A model generated the notes under the pieces. It searched no databases and was not told the DNA's origin. It worked only from the letters and a program-made list of their open reading frames with translations. From NCBI GenBank assembly GCA_024699855.1, contig JAMPIQ010000002.1:12896001-12960000 (forward strand): DNA of 64,000 bases, read 5' to 3'. Made by a program: the position numbers and the translations under genes. How positions within the stretch are numbered: position 1 is the stretch's first letter; the number at the start of each line of letters is the position of its first letter. Shown piece after piece: positions 1 to 12,900 of the stretch. This DNA is from Aphelenchoides besseyi. Taxonomy: Eukaryota; Nematoda; Chromadorea; Rhabditida; Aphelenchoididae.

Positions 1-341
1 CAATGCACCAAAACATTTCGGTTTTCAAGTCGATTCTCGTGAATAAACCGAATCGCTGTACCAAAATAGTGACCAAGAGTTGCATTCGGCAAGTCATCCA
101 ACGGAATTTGGAGTTTGTGTGTAACAAAAGGCAATCTTGAAAGATTTACTTCGGTCGTAATCACCGAAACTATGGCTTGAATTCGATTGGCTGACATGAG
201 TTTCGGATCAGTTGCTGCTCGCAAACTACCAACGAAAAGACCAGGAATGATTTCGTTCATGACCGTTTGAGATTCGTCACGATTCCGCCAATGTTTTAAA
301 CGTTGAACGGCTTCTTGGAAAGTGCTATCTTTATAAGCCAT
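1..341 (-). CDS. Dual-specificity protein phosphatase, N-terminal part (cut by window edge)
   Basis: Reads from an ATG at 341 leftwards off the window with no internal stop, about 113 codons, and needs no splice site. The segment EIIPGLFVGSLRAATDP near residues 30-47 is the entry strand typical of atypical dual-specificity phosphatases (DUSP15/22-like), followed by IQAIVSVIT and IPLDDLPN. The last visible residues, NVLVH, stand exactly where the HCX5R catalytic loop begins; the Cys and Arg lie beyond position 1, so catalytic competence cannot be judged. Such enzymes dephosphorylate phospho-Ser/Thr/Tyr in signalling proteins, usually MAP kinase pathways. Family assignment is good; the exact subfamily is not established. 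Confidence 0.8.
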   Translation of the reverse strand, partial: MAYKDSTFQEAVQRLKHWRNRDESQTVMNEIIPGLFVGSLRAATDPKLMSANRIQAIVSVITTEVNLSRLPFVTHKLQIPLDDLPNATLGHYFGTAIRFIHENRLENRNVLVH

Positions 342-2383
342 AAAATAGTTATCTGAAATGAATAGCTATAAATACCAAAAAACAAAAACACCCACCTAAC
401 GCTACGATGATACTACAAAAGCATAAAGAAAATCGTTCTATCTCTGCATTTGCCTACGACACTAACGCGCCTCAAAAACGCACTAAAACCACCGAAATCA
501 TGCACTTGGAAGAGGAAGCGGGCGGATGAGCAACGCTGCTTTCTACGCAAAAAGACTCCCCCCGCCTGACGTTTAATGTCACATGGAGCTGGACAAAAGA
601 AGATGGATGCAAATTGTAAGAAGTAGTGAGTTATATGTTGCAAATTTCGGTATTTTCTACAGTTGGCATGTAAAATACAGAACTTTACACGAACTCTCCA
701 CAACATTTAAACATCGTACGATTTCAATCAAAATAACATTCTACGACTATTCAAAATAGCGTAGGCTTATTTATTTCTCAGCTTCACGGATCATTTCGAT
801 CACAAAGTTTGATGTCTCGCCCAAATCGGCTTGCGATTGTCCGCGACGACTTCTCGGTGCGAAACGATTGAAAGCGCCGATTTGACGACAAATCGCGAGA
901 AATGTCGTCGATTGCCATCATCAGTTAAAAGCAGTGAATCCGCGACATGTTGAAACACACACGCGATTTTCCCCGAGTTCGCTTATTTACAAGAACTTTT
1001 AAGTAAACGATATTTTGTCTGTGAGATCTTCTGTCCCTTCTTGAACTAACTTCCTTATTTCTACGATCTGTAAACGAGGCTCCGTAAATCAAAGCTACTC
1101 TAGTTTATGTTCAAAAAAGTCACCAATTGCTCTTCTGACCTTCACACCTCAGTTTTCGTAACTGAAAAGAGATGTTTCAGGAGGTACAAAACAGTTAGAC
1201 ACTATGAAGTTGTTGAGCTGTAACAGTCTGTATATTTAGCGGTGTTCTCTTGTTTTCATATGCAAATGAAGTGTACTGCTCGTAGTTCGCTTCGGGTTAT
1301 CTCCGTAAACAATCAAGAGCGAAAATACGTTCAACGGAAACGAACGGCGTTTAGTTTCTGACTCTGAAAACGAAGATATGCGCTTCATTTAATGAGTGCA
1401 ATTAACGTTTAGAATACCATGGTATTCGAGTAGTTCAACAATTCTTGCGTGTCATTTACGTGGAATTTGTTTTGTAAGCGAAAAGAAGTTCGGGGTGTTA
1501 GCCGGAGGTGTCGATTTTCAGTCGATAAACCAACCGAAGAGCAAATACAAAGGGTTGGGAAAGCGCGCGAAATGTCTTGTTGATTACACGGTTGCAGTGC
1601 AAGTTTGTTTGTTTTAAGTTGATTTCTTAACTAATCGTTGCGTTTGCACACCAACAACTGAAAAGCTTTTGTTCATTGACCGATCAAGCGACGGTCTTGT
1701 ATGTCCGCAGGACTAAAGTTCAAGTTTTGTTTCCATCTTCCCAAGTGCACTGCAAACTTCAATCATAACATTTGATTAAGAGACTTCTTAGTGTCAATTG
1801 CTTTCTTGCAATCGCCCAATTTTGTGCGTGTGACGTGTTTCACGATTCGGACAGCCTGCGGCAAAGACAGCGGCGACTTTTTGTTTTGGGGCCGTCTGCC
1901 TATTTTGATGTTCGACGCTGGTGTCCGCATTTGATTTTGGGCTTCATCTGATCGACCAAATTCAAGGGGACAAGAACATTAAACGCGGCTGCAAATCATA
2001 ACGACCAGCAACCATTCGCGTTGATTAAACCTACGGATGGTTTAACGGCGTTTTGCTCGTCCGACTTTTCAGCTTATTCCATCGGCAGTCATTTCGAATT
2101 CCACAGCTGATATTCATATAAAAATACGCGAACAGCCGTTTTTTGTCTCGTCGTTCATCTCGTCGGAGATCCAGCTGATCGTATTTTCCGTGTTCGCATT
2201 GTTCTTTCGTTGATTTATGTGCATTTTCAAGTACTTGCACACAAAGTGTTGAGATCGTTAGTCTTATTGTTGCAAAATAGCGTGGTCGATTTCTAGTTTA
2301 GAACCAAATTCGATTATTTACTGTTGGTTTATTTGCGTAACTTTAGGTTAAACACCACGTGTTTGTAGTTACAACCCGGTAAT
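342..2383. other. Intergenic, no supported gene
   Basis: Two kilobases between the divergent phosphatase and the Cys-rich gene. Only short ORFs (97 codons or fewer) without recognisable motifs or paired splice sites. It probably holds the promoters of both neighbours; no specific site can be supported. Confidence 0.5.
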
Positions 2384-2871
2384 ATGCAAGTTTCTCAAGC
2401 TAAATTGAGAAATCCGGGCTTCGATCCATCGTCTCCATTCAAAAATTTTCAACGACATCCAACGTCAATTCCCAATCCGACTGTTCCATTTGCTAAACCC
2501 CGGCCGGTTCCTCAATTTCCGCCAACACCATCGACAATCATAAAACCGCCACGTTTCTACTCGAACCAAAGTTTGATCGTGCCGCGAAGCAAACCGAACG
2601 CTTCCAAAGATCGAGTGGAAGCCAAATCCGATGATGCTACTTGCATTTGTGAGCGTGACGAGGGAATAGTCATTTGCCAAAAGTAGGTTATCCGTTTAGT
2701 TGTGTTGTACATGTTTTGATGTTTAGATGCGGTTCCGAGTTGTTGGGCCGAGTACAACAGAAATGCGAAGCTCATCCGCGCAAGATGTGTTTGATGGATC
2801 ATCGTGAATGCGCGAACGCTGCGTGTCGTTCAATCCACTTAGTCGAAGTGTCTTTAGACGAGGAGTTGTAG
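2384..2871 (+). CDS. Small Cys-rich, putative zinc-binding protein
   Basis: Two exons, 2384-2682 and 2727-2871, joined by a 44-bp GT-AG intron (2683-2726) that restores the frame across CQ(K)CGSELLG. The product is about 147 residues. The N-terminal two thirds are low-complexity and rich in Pro, Asn and Ser. The C-terminal third has spaced Cys/His residues (CICERDEGIVICQKCG, then CEAHPRKMCLMDHREC) that look like a treble-clef or zinc-ribbon site. The same layout occurs in short uncharacterised animal proteins with a C-terminal Cys-rich module (Drosophila CG13380-like, from memory). Molecular role unknown; zinc binding is inferred from the residue pattern only. Confidence 0.65.
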
Positions 2872-4566
2872 AAACCGCCGTTATCGTCGGTGAGCCCCCA
2901 AATCTCAAAAATGGGTAACCGGATGTTCGTTTACGAGCTTCCGTTTTCTAGTTGCTGATATCAAAACTCTCGTGTTGTCTTCATATTTGATATAGTTAGC
3001 AAAACTTTCTACTGTTATGTTGGATAGTGAATACTTCTATTGAATGCAATCTGGTGTCATATTTTCGTATTAAATGTCCTTCCGTAAGATCAAAATATTC
3101 GTCATAATTCGGTTTATTATGTTCATATCAATTTGGCTTGTTGAAGGAGTGAAATAAATTTATTCGAAATGATTGACAGCAAAAGGTGTGAAGTAAGAGG
3201 GACGTCTGAAATCCTATCTCACTCAGTTATGTCAAAACACGGAGATGGAAAAAAGGAGAAACGAAATGTTCGTTCAACGAAAACATTTTTGGAATTCCCA
3301 AACAGAACTTCAGATTCCTTTTGTTTACATCGCCAACTAAGCTTCTTTTGCACCAATTGAATTATAGACGAACAAAATCGTAGCGTACAGTGCGTTTTCA
3401 AGTGACGAAATTGACTTTGTTCAAGAAAACATTCCTTCAAATTTTGTGTCCCATTGGTATGTTGGACTAATTGCAAGAAGAGTTCGACTACAAGAAGACG
3501 TGTTTAGCACAACTCACGACCTTACATTCATTTGATTATTCATAAACAAACTGAGCAACATGTTGTCACCGTTGTATTGTCTACAAATTCAAGAAGTAAG
3601 TGGAATTGGTTGCCATGTTCCGAAAAAACTTCCTGTCCGTTTGAAATCTTCTAATTATCGTTAAATTGTCGAGCCGAAGGCGCACGTGTTTTGCTCAGTT
3701 TTCGAAAAAAGCGCCGAAAATGCTCTCTGACTTCACGTCTCCTCTTTGTCCCATCAGATGCCGATTCAAAACGAAACAGACGAGTGGTTTTTCGTTCGGT
3801 TGGATCTGTTGCAAATGTCGCGAAATCTTTTGATTTTTTGTGAGCATCTCACTGATCGCCATCGTTTCCAATCGTCGATCATATTTTCGAAATGAGAACA
3901 TCGATTGGTTAGAGTGCCTATTAAAGTACTAATTTCTGTTCTTCTTTGAAATGGCTTCGTTAGTTCCACCACCGATTGATGCAACGACTATCAATGAACT
4001 CGATTTCTCTGCGAACACACACAAAACTTCTATTTTTCATTGGGATGCCGTAAGTGCTTAAAAGTATTATTAGTATCCAACAGGACCGTGAATGTGTTGG
4101 TTGGTAGAGTAAATGTCTTGCTGTTAGTTCTCCAAAAAGGACCAATATATTCGTTATGTTAATTGGATCATCAAAAACATCCATTGGACTTTTGTTCATT
4201 TGCATCGGTTAACACAACCGTCAAATATACGGTTCAAAGAGCTTCGTGAATGAATGAGTGTGTTTTTTTATAACAAAAGATTCTGCGGATTTCTTGTCAA
4301 GTCGATTTGCAGCTCACATTTCAATGCATAATCTTATCAAAAACGGACACGGCAACTGCGCTTGTTGGCTTCATTGCACGTATTTATATGCAGGAGTGAG
4401 GACGTGGGGCGGAAAGCTAATAGAATTTATAATGCTCTTCCAAATCTTGGCCTGACACCGCGGCATTGTCTTCGTTGCACAAGTGCACTTCGGAGTGAAC
4501 AATTTCTAAAAATCTATGAATCAAACCTGGAGATTTTTTTCCTAAATTCAACTGAAAATACTTCAG
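2872..4566. other. Intergenic with unresolved small ORFs
   Basis: No recognisable gene. One possible two-exon ORF starts at 3951: 33 codons, a 34-bp GT-AG gap at 4050-4083, then 8 codons to a stop at 4107. It gives a 40-residue peptide of no known family and the intron is shorter than others here, so it is weak. A Cys-containing ORF near 3719 (SFGWICCKCREIF) ends in a TGA and could not be joined to anything. Possible 5' leader of the arrestin gene at the right end. Confidence 0.3.
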
Positions 4567-5827
4567 ATGCCCACTGTCGCTTTGAACTTCTTGCTGAACA
4601 CTCCATGCGTATACACCGGCGACTATCTAGACGCGAGAATACTTCTCGACTCATCCGATCCCAGTACAATGGTTCGCGAATTTGTGGCCGAGATTCGCTG
4701 CGTTGGACGATGTGGTTGGATTAACATTCACACGGATAAAATCTACGAAACTGATAGAGTAAGTTAATTGTACCTATTAGACAAGATCTTTGTTTAGGAA
4801 TACTTTCAAACAGCGGTTCCATTGTGTCCGTACGGCAAATCAATTGAACCGGGACGTAGTCATCAATTTCCGTTGCGTGTAAAAATCCCAGAAAATCTTC
4901 CGAGCAGCTACGAGAGTCAATTTGGAGCTATTCGCTACACCGTACGCGTTATTCTATTAACAAATTCCGAACAAGTAGTCGACGTCTTGGAGACATAAGT
5001 TCAGTTATGGATTTTAGGCTACGGCCGTCGAAATATTCCCGTTTCACGTCGTCGCTTCATCGACTTTTGACGAAATTCCAGCTGCCGTGTTGCAACCAAT
5101 CGACTACAAGGACGAGATCGATTTTACCGTTTGCTCATTGCCGTTTGGAACAATTTATTTGAAAATCATCTTATCACGTTCGGGTTATTGTTTGGGCGAG
5201 GTAAACGCGATCAGAACTTGAATTCCCGACCTCGAAGATTTAGACAATCACACCGTTAATTCACATCAGGAATTCGAGTCGTAAAGCGTTGACTGACTGC
5301 AGTGTCCAATTGGTTTTGAAGACCCAATTCACAGCCACCTCTCGGTATGAGCACGTGAATGACAAGAAAGTGGTTGAAGAGCGATTAGATTGTGTTCCAT
5401 TGGGTCGCATAAAGGGACGTAGCGAAATGGTAAGCCAGAAAGTTGAAACAATTTCATTGCATTTAATTGAGACATTCAATTCATTGCGCTTACGAATACC
5501 CGCGAATACGATTCCGAGTACAAGCACACGAGATCCGGACTTAAATTCGATTATCATCGCCACTTACGTGTTTCAATTTAATGCAACACCGGGCATTGGT
5601 AAGGTTTCTGCTGCAATAGCTTGTAATTTGGATGTTGCTTTTACGCATTCTCTACAACATTCAATGGAAACTTTCTTTATGATGGTCTTTTAGAAACGGA
5701 GATTCCACTTATTATTACGGCACTTGGCAGCCGAAATCAATCGAATATGCTTACTAGTCATGAACCCGTTTATAAAGCACAAGCACCGTTTCAACAAAAT
5801 CGAGACGGAAGCGTTCATTATCTCTAG
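4567..5827 (+). CDS. Arrestin-domain (alpha-arrestin/ARRDC-like) protein
   Basis: Five exons: 4567-4758, 4798-4974, 5018-5200, 5244-5598, 5694-5827; introns of 39, 43, 43 and 95 bp, all GT-AG and in phase, giving 346 residues. The start is set by an ATG directly after a TTCAG, which could be a cis or trans splice acceptor. The N-lobe has the family pattern (LNTPCVYTGDYLDARI, then CVGRCGWI, and GAIRYTVRVIL). The C-lobe has SRSGYCLGE, NSSRKALTDCSVQLVLKTQF and a late IIIATYVFQF strand. Alpha-arrestins bind membrane receptors and recruit NEDD4-type ubiquitin ligases, but no clear PPxY motif is visible in the short tail (QAPFQQNRDG), so ligase recruitment is uncertain. It converges on the tiny gene at 5858 with a 30-bp gap. 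Confidence 0.85.
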
Positions 5828-5857
5828 TCCATTCATTAGTACAAAGTTTCAACAAAA

Positions 5858-6089
5858 TCATCGAGTGAGTGTGTTGGCGATAGGCGATAAAGAATATTGA
5901 GCTCGAACATTAACCTGAAAACAAATGTAAGCGGATAATTGAGCTCATCTATGATACCAGATTTGCAGGATTCAGTTCGCACGGTTCTCCATAGGGTCGA
6001 TTGCTGAGAGAAATTTGTGGAGGCGATGGCGAAACGTTGGTGGCGTTTTTGGTTGGTGTTACCGTCGTGGAATTTGAGCTCGATTCCAT
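5858..6089 (-). CDS. Tiny two-exon gene, unknown 62-residue protein
   Basis: ATG at 6089; exon 1 6089-5958, a 43-bp GT-AG intron 5957-5915 with a TTTTCAG acceptor, exon 2 5914-5858 ending in TGA. Both exons are in phase and the intron has exactly the length typical of this genome, which is the main support. The product begins with a Ser/Thr/Pro-rich stretch and ends RAQYSLSPIANTLTR. No signal peptide, membrane segment or recognised domain. It sits between the convergent arrestin gene and the 3' end of the cadherin gene. Function unknown. Confidence 0.45.
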
Positions 6090-6951
6090 TTTAACAGAAC
6101 TAAATGAGTGGAAATTTTGATTTAATGTTCGCTTTCAAATAAAGACGCTCTGAAACCACGATAGCAATGTTTGCACAGCAGAACTGATTAAAAAATCTCC
6201 GCAATGTTTGTCGATTAAAACCGCTAAATGGCCAGACGTTTTTTTGAAAAGTCAAACTGAAGCTTTGAACCATGCAATTGGGTGCTATTCGATAGTTGAA
6301 ATTGAACACAAGAAAAGGAATTAAAAACGCCGAGTTTGGGACAAGTCGGGAGCCGGTTTCCGTTTCGCTTTTTGGGGCGGGTTTTGACGTTGTCTCTGAT
6401 AACTTGAAGGCTTCCTCAAAACAGGATGTTGTCAACCAGAGGACAAGGCTGGGAGTAGAGACCAGTCGGTTCTTTCTCTTCCTAATCAATCAAGTACGAA
6501 TACCATAAGCTGGAGGTCGTTGAAAGACGAGTAATGACTTTTATTCCTTTCATCATACTCATTAATAAGCACTTGTTTCCTGTACAATTTCACTTGTCAG
6601 GAATTTGAAATGGCAAGAACAGACGGCAAAGAAATGAGAAACAGAGGATGACGAATAGCACCGTTTTTGGTAATTATGAGCAAGAGGGAATGAGATGTTT
6701 GTGTATTTACAACTAAATGGAAAGCTAATGACTAGCAAACTAATTCAATAAAAGAAACGCAATTAACTTCTATTGTACGATCTAACAAGAGAGAAAATGT
6801 TGGAAAAGAATAGGGAGAGTATTGGGTCAAAAACAACAATGAAAGACGAAATTGTTTAAAAAGCTATAAATCGCAACGTTAGTGTGACCTTTCCTTGAAC
6901 GTGGATGACATTTGTGTGGATTGTGACTGAAAATAATGAAATTCAATCGTT
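6090..6951. other. Cadherin 3' flank / UTR
   Basis: Between the tiny gene and the cadherin stop codon. ORFs up to 129 codons on the minus strand show no domain. Likely cadherin 3' UTR plus the promoter of the tiny gene. Nothing specific seen. Confidence 0.4.
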
Positions 6952-9900
6952 TCATTTCCGTGAAAATACCGATCGTTGATTCGAAGCCCTTACGACTCCG
7001 GCAGTTGGTCGAAGATAAGCATTCAACGACATTTCCGTTATTTTCTCCGTATCACAACTGTCGATGTAATAGCCGCTTAAAAGTTCGACGTCCAGTGGAT
7101 CAGCAGTTGAATGTGGAAGTGCCGATTGCTTGCTCATTTGATTCAAATACTCCGTAATTCCACTACCTATCGATAAAACGTCCGCATCAATACCCGAATC
7201 CGGTTGAGAACGATTGAGTAGAATTGTTTCGTCTCGCATACGAACTCTTGTATCATTTCCACTTTGCGTTGCTGTGCGTTCATCGGCTATTGCAGAAGTT
7301 GAAGACGAAGCAACTGAATAGGTGGTTGGAATGATTGTTGCTGATGGCGAAGAGAAATGTGATTTCGAATAGCTTGGAGAAAGTCTACGAACGTCGGTCA
7401 TTACAGCCAAGTTGCCACGAGCTACACTGTAGATTTGTTTACGTGGTTTTCGTTTTTGATCACGCTTTCGAATGTAGAAGATACAAGATAGTAAACAAAA
7501 GATGAGAAGTCCAAATCCAATCCCACAAATTGTTCCAAACATAAGACGATCTGCTATAATCGTCGATGCGTTTTCATCCACGTATAAAACTGCCGAATCT
7601 GAGAACTCCAATTCCACCGGAACTCGACTCAATTGTATCGGACCGGATGCCGCCATTACGATCACTTGCTCAATGGTTCGATTTTCAGTGCGATTAAGTG
7701 GTTCATGAATTGATAAAATGCCACTATCACTGTCAATTTGTATTGACTTTAGAAGTGAATCTTGCAGCGAGTATTTAACCACTCCTCCATTCGGTCCCAA
7801 ATCCGAGTCGGTAGCCTGAACTCTGCCCACTTGTTGTCCGACTGTAGCTGTCCATGGAATCTAAAATTGACTTGTTGAACGTTATTTTCAGATAAATTTA
7901 CTTGGAAACTATACGACGGTCGATTGAAAACCGGAGCATATTCATCGACTCCGATTACGTGAACAAAAACCGTTGCGATTGCTGAGCGTTCTTGATGATC
8001 GGTAACGGAGACCAGAAACTCGTAATCAGAACGCTTTTCGTAGTCCAATTGACCAAAAATAGAAATCTCTCCAAGAGAGCTGATCGTGAAAACTTCATCG
8101 TTGTTCACGATGGAATAACGCCAATTCAATCCATTAGAGTTGCCGATTTTGTTTGTTGCTTGTGAACGAAGAATAACCGTTGCATTGCGTACGGATTCAA
8201 ATACGAAAGCAGTGTAAACGGGAAGTGGAAAGAACGGAGCACTAAAACTCCAATTTGCGATGTTCGTTTCGATTGTTAGCTCGATTGTTGTCCATCTACT
8301 CGGTTGACCGCCGTCTTCAGCCATTACAATCACCGAACGACGAGGTCGCAACAAATCCATAGTATCGGCGAGAAGATCGTCGTGCCAACGCTCGAAAAAA
8401 AGAGCTCCAGTCAATGAGTCGATGGTCAATGTGGCATGTTCATCACCAGCAATTAGAAAATAGCGAACTCGACCGTTCTCAGAACCATCAGCATCAGTTG
8501 CTCGTATTCTAAATGAAGCCAACTGATTTTTCACTTCGTTACCAACACCTACGTTCTAAGTCTAGTGCCTTTTTTGGTCCGCTCATCAATTCGAATCGGC
8601 GCATTTACGAGCATTGAATCGAAAATTGGTTCGTGATCATTTACATCACCAACATTTACAACTAGAAGAGCAGTTGAAGCGGCTTGATAACGAGATGTAG
8701 CAAATGAATTTCGAACACTCAATGTCACATGATAAGTGGTTTGTTGTTCGTAGTCCAACGAGTGTTTCAAAGATACACGACCATAACCATCTACACGAAA
8801 TATGGATGCCATTTTTGGATCTTCAATCAAAAATTGAAGCCATCCGGTGCTTTGGTTCTTAACACTCAATCGAGCAAATGGCAAATGAATAGGAAAGTCT
8901 TCACTGACCAGAAACCTGAAAATGGCCTATAAGAATATCTGTTTCTATCAAGTTACGTGTAATTGGCTTGTTCAAAAACTGGGGCGTCGGGTGTTGATTT
9001 CTTGCGCATTCCCGATATGTAAACAGTGGAAAAAGAACGTAATGACGGAGTTCCGCGGTCTATTGCTTCAACGGTTACAAAGTGTTCTTCTTTGTTTTGC
9101 AATTTTAACAATGTGATGACGCCTAAACGACTCGTCGTGGCTTGAAGTTGTAGGACATACCACTTTCGGAGTTAATACGAATTAACCCATCAGCATCATG
9201 AAGTACGTAATGAATGCGACCAAAATCGCCGGAATCTTCATCAATGGCCGTGACTTGTCCGATTTCACTGGGAATCGGCGCATTGGAAGAAAAAGTGAAC
9301 TCAAACAGATCGCTGGTGAATGTTGGATTGTTGTCGTTGATGTCGAGAACTTCGATGGTCAGATTTGCAAATGTCGTGTGCTCGCCGTCAAAAGCCTAAA
9401 AAGTTAATTGATTGGAGCGTCTTCTTGAAAGTACCTGAACACGCAATAGATGTTCTTTCTTTGTTTCGTAGTCCAAAGATGCCGCCAGAAACAATTCGCC
9501 GCTGAACGGATGCAAATCGAAGTTGGGATTAGGCGGATTGAGCGAATATTCGACGAAATGATCACGATCAGCATCTCGCGTATTAACAGACGCAATCAGT
9601 AATCCAACCGGAGTGTCTTCTTCAATTCTTCGATGAAAATTTTGAGGAAATGAAGGCGGGAAATCGTTCACATTTAACACTCGAACTGTAATCGATGTCT
9701 CTGGTGCTCTTTTGGATCTTTCTTCTCCACGAATTTCCAATCGGTACATCGATTGCTTCTCAGCATCCAACTCTTGTGTTGTTTTCAATATGCCCAGATC
9801 ATCGATTTCAAATGCTTCATCAGTGTTTCCGCTTACTATTCGATAGTGAACACGAGTTGTCGCAGTTGATGGACGGTCGGTTGTTTCCAACTTAAATTTG

Positions 9901-12900
9901 TTCTAGATTTGTTTTTCAGTTTTCTAATTACCTGTGCTACGAATTTACCGCGTGGTTGTCCTTCGGCAATAACAACCGTTTGGTTTCGTCGCAAGAACTG
10001 AACGCCATTTACTTGATTTGCGGTTATTGAAGCTCGTTTCCATTGAATTTGAATTCGTCGCTCGGTTCGTTGAACACTACTAATACCTGAATCTTGAGCT
10101 TCAACCAAAATTTCCCAGCTAGCACCAGCGAATGGAAGTTCTCTGCAAATTCAAAGAATAACGTTGAACATTCGAATTCATTACCGCGCAAACGTGATCA
10201 ATCCTGTGGTTGGATTAATGTCAAGCATTCCCGACTTATCGGTCATTTTATATATCACTTGTCCATTTTCGTTAGCATCCAAATCTGTGGCTTCCAGTCT
10301 TAAAAGAATCGATCCGGGCCAATGTTGCTTGTTCAATTCGATTGTTGTTGGTGTGTTTGGGTCGAACACTGGTGCATTATCGTTCTCGTCACTTACGATC
10401 ACTTTCACTGTACACACATCCTAGAAAAGAAATAAGTCTGTTCAATTTGTGTGTGAACTTACGACTCTACGAGGAACGTGATTATCAGATGCAGATATAA
10501 CCAAAATATGTTCCATTACTGTTTCTCTATCCAGTTTTTGAGCAGAAATAATTCCATTACTACTATTTATTTTGAAATAGTTTCCACCACTACCACCTAA
10601 AGTGTTTAATTAACCATTTCTCGGTTACACTAAAACAAACCTTCGATTTGATATCGAATGCCACTCGATTCTTTATCGTCGATTGTTGCGATCACTCGAG
10701 TTAATTTCGGAATCTCTTTGTTCTCTCGAACCACAATCATTCCACAAGTCGAAGGTGAAATTTTCGGTCCGGAACTTTTCTCGCTGGGAACGTGAACAAT
10801 CACGTTTGCCAGGTCGCTAAGTTCGTTTTCCGCATCAGAAACGTACACTGAAATGGCATTGAAAATTGTGCAATTTACAACTGCCTACCACTCATACGAT
10901 ACACAGCTCCCTGTCGTAGAGGTTCCTTTGTTTTTAAAATGCCATTGAGTGGATTCAATTCGAAATTGTTTTCGGTTTGTGGCAGCAATTTGAATCTTGG
11001 TCTGCTTTTGGTTTCTATAAAATCTTCTTCTTTTCCTTAAACTAATTGTTTTTACCGAACGATGGTCGTTTAAAATCCACGAGCAGTGTTCCAACCAGTG
11101 TATCGGCAGCTAACGTGAAATGATAAATCGGTTGAGAGAAGTAGACCCATTTGGTTTCACTTTGGTGCACGAAAATCGTGAACTCTTGGTCCGAAAACCG
11201 CGGCATTATGGGATCGGAATCCGAAGCTCGAACTGTCAATTGAACTAAACCGGTAGGTCGATGTAACACGGACAAGGCGCCTAAACTCGAAAATCACAGG
11301 AACGCAACGAGCTGTTTACCGGTTTGAGCATCAACCGAAAAAGCCGGTGGATTGTTTGAATTTGTGATTTTGTACGTGACTTGTCCGTAAAGTCCGGAGT
11401 CTTGATCGATGGCAACGAAATAATGGACCGGCTCATTTGACGGAAAACTATCCATGTAGAGGGTTACGTTCTTGTCACTTATAAATGTTGGCGAGTTGTT
11501 GTTTTCCTTAAAACACAAAACGATTCATTTGTCTCATCCACTCTTCTTACATCAATGACCTCGATGACCACAGAACAAGTAGAGCTTCGTCGTTCATTTG
11601 GATTGGCTGGCAAATCACTGGCTTCCAAAACGAAATGATGTTTTGTTTGCCGGTTGTAGTTCAACGTTTGTCTCAAGAAGATTTCACCAGTTGATTTGTC
11701 CACATTGAAATACGAATCATCACCAATAATTCTGGAAAAATTATTTACGTTTGAAACGGCTCTTCTTACCTGTAGATAATGCGTGAATTACGATTTTGAT
11801 CGCTGTCTTTTGCTGTCTGTCCATTTGCATCAAACGCTTCGATTTGAGTGATTTTCGAGCCTGAAATAAAAACAAAATTAAAGTTTCAGTTTCTCTGCTT
11901 ACCAACAAATGTGTCCTCACTGATACTGAACTTGTAAGCCGCTGAATCGAATCGTGGACTGTGCAAATTCTCCTCCAAAACATTGAATTTGACTGTCGTC
12001 TTGTTTAGTATTGGTCCTCCAATGGCTCGTTTTGCTACAGTAACTTCGTAAAAAGTCGCATCAGAATAATTCAAACGTTTAGTCAAATACAAGGCGCCAT
12101 TCAACGAATCGATTTCCACAAAATCGCTCTAAATTGATGTGTTTGTTAGGAACTTAAAGGACAGAACATACTCGATGTAGCAGCTCATAATAGACTTTAC
12201 TGGAAGAGTTTGATGATTCACCAATTTGAGTTAAACGACTTCCGGGCGAAGTTCTTTCGGTTACATTCAACAAAAGAGTTGAATTGTCAGTAAAATGATG
12301 GTGCCGTTTGACGTTGAATGTTAACTGTTTTTTTTGCTCATGAGAATCAAAAATGTTAACGATTAACGTTGACGGTTTGTAGAGCAATGTTTCATTTTCG
12401 TTGAACTCTTTGGACAGACGAATAACTCCGTCTTCGACCTCAAAATGTGACGCTAATTGACTACGAGGTTCAATTTCCCAGCGATTGACATTTGAAGCAT
12501 TGATACGGATCAGATGACATCCGACTCGACACGATGGATTGATGTCAATGTTTCTTTCTATGGGCGACAAAACAGTCACGTCAGATGGAGACTTTTCGAT
12601 TTGGATCAAAACATGACAAACAGCTGATCGTGGCTCTGGTCTTCCGTGATCTTCCGCAATGATGGCCAATCGATAGGAATTACGCATCAATTTTGGATCA
12701 ATCTTATAGCGCACATAAATTTGTCCTTAAAACGTACTTTATTGTTTATCAATTACTACTTACCACTGGGTTTTACATCAAACAACTCATGGAACTTTTG
12801 TATTCGATAGGATACAGTACCATTGAGTCCGGCATCTGGATCCGTTGCATTCAAGGTTCCGATCAATTGGCGATGTTGATGTTCCTCGCTGAGATTAAAT

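Noticed and set aside
52..706. 97-codon minus ORF at 413-706
   Set aside because: Composition is not protein-like, no motif, and it does not join the phosphatase frame.
7861..7901. Apparent frameshift near the cadherin C-terminus
   Set aside because: A 41-bp intron joins SYSFQ to IPWTATVGQQVGRVQA in frame.
8509..8552. Apparent frameshift between two cadherin ORFs
   Set aside because: A 44-bp GT-AG intron (acceptor TTTAG) joins GTRLRT to IRATDADGSENG in frame and restores a normal cadherin repeat.
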